Of a DNA stretch of 5,118 bases, positions 4,981 through 5,118 are shown piece by piece; the stretch's first letter is position 1, and each line of letters starts with the position of its first letter. Below the pieces are notes generated by a model, which was given only the letters and a program-made list of their open reading frames with translations, did no database searches and was not told where the DNA came from. This DNA comes from Methanomassiliicoccaceae archaeon. GTDB lineage: Archaea > Thermoplasmatota > Thermoplasmata > Methanomassiliicoccales > Methanomethylophilaceae. Position numbers and translations under genes: made by a program. Location of the stretch: positions 1 through 5,118 of the forward strand of contig WRNL01000042.1 in assembly GCA_009776625.1 (NCBI GenBank), read 5' to 3'.

Positions 4981-5118
4981 TTAAAAAAAGGCATCCATCA
5001 GCTGACCATGCAGTTTTTCCTCCTCCGTGGATGCCTTGACCTTAAACAACAGAGGACATGATAAGGCGACCGTTCCCAAAGTGGATGCGCCGATTATGTT
5101 GACAGATACAAGATTATC
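4981..5118 (-). CDS. 3' end of a gene running in from the right edge; C-terminus of a probable membrane protein
   Basis: On the minus strand, the frame starting at base 5118 is open for 45 codons and ends in TAA at 4983-4981. The peptide is hydrophobic at residues 5-26 (VSVNIIGASTLGTVALSCPL), consistent with a final membrane helix, followed by a charged tail (KVKASTEEEKLHGQLMDAFF). This shape is common at the C-terminus of secondary transporters such as sodium:solute symporters, but the fragment is too short for a firm family call. It is convergent with the MarR-like gene, with 200 bp between the two stops. GC at third codon positions (about half) is clearly lower than in the mtt genes, so it may have a different history. 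The last codons run into a T7 tract that could also end transcription. The start lies outside the window. Confidence 0.62.
   Translation of the reverse strand, partial: DNLVSVNIIGASTLGTVALSCPLLFKVKASTEEEKLHGQLMDAFF
4988..5037 (-). terminator. Inverted repeat followed by T7 at the 3' end of the edge gene
   Basis: On the minus strand AAGGCATCCA (5037-5028) and TGGATGCCTT (4997-4988) are perfect 10-bp arms with a 30-base loop, followed by a T7 tract (4989-4983, partly shared with the arm) that runs into the TAA stop. It lies inside the coding end of the partial gene. The T-run alone could serve as an archaeal terminator; the long loop makes a simple hairpin terminator uncertain. Confidence 0.4.

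Noticed and set aside
4948..5004. A C/D box guide RNA (ATGATGA at about 4949, CTGA at about 5002)
   Set aside because: Internal C' and D' boxes are not convincing and the right end overlaps the partial coding region.

Overview
The window looks like a chromosomal segment of a methylotrophic methanogenic archaeon, most likely a member of the Methanomassiliicoccales. The evidence is a trimethylamine methyltransferase gene (mttB) with an in-frame amber codon at the expected pyrrolysine site, a cognate corrinoid protein, a DMT-type permease, GC-rich coding sequence with AT-rich intergenic DNA, archaeal TATA-like boxes and strong GGAGG/GGTGA ribosome-binding sites. The GC-rich coding DNA argues against Methanosarcina, whose genomes are AT-richer. 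Assignment to the order is inference.

Layout from left to right. Bases 1-97 are downstream of mttB and hold a long GC-rich nested hairpin (19-76). Bases 98-3760 carry one tightly packed minus-strand operon, read right to left: mttC (corrinoid protein), mttP (10-TM permease), a 103-residue winged-helix-like protein, a 44-residue single-TM microprotein, and mttB (483 residues including pyrrolysine 323). The inner genes are joined by two ATGA start/stop overlaps. Bases 3761-4204 are a divergent intergenic region of about 440 bp with a stem-loop in the mttC leader, TATA-like elements, three perfect inverted repeats and a GC-rich island. Bases 4205-4780 (plus strand) encode a MarR-family regulator with an unusual C-terminal extension, probably read from a leaderless mRNA. 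Bases 4781-4980 are intergenic. Bases 4981-5118 (minus strand) are the 3' end of a gene that enters from the right edge; its product ends in a hydrophobic helix and a charged tail, so it may be a membrane transporter.

Working model. MttP would import trimethylamine. MttB would demethylate it to dimethylamine and methylate the corrinoid of MttC. An MtbA-type methyltransferase, not in this window, would then pass the methyl group to coenzyme M. The divergent MarR-type protein is the obvious candidate regulator of the mttC promoter, and the palindromes between the two genes are candidate operators. The two small genes between mttP and mttB are the least explained part of the operon: one looks like a DNA-binding or sensory winged helix, the other like a small membrane partner.

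All seven visible stop codons are TGA or TAA. This fits an organism in which TAG is read as pyrrolysine.
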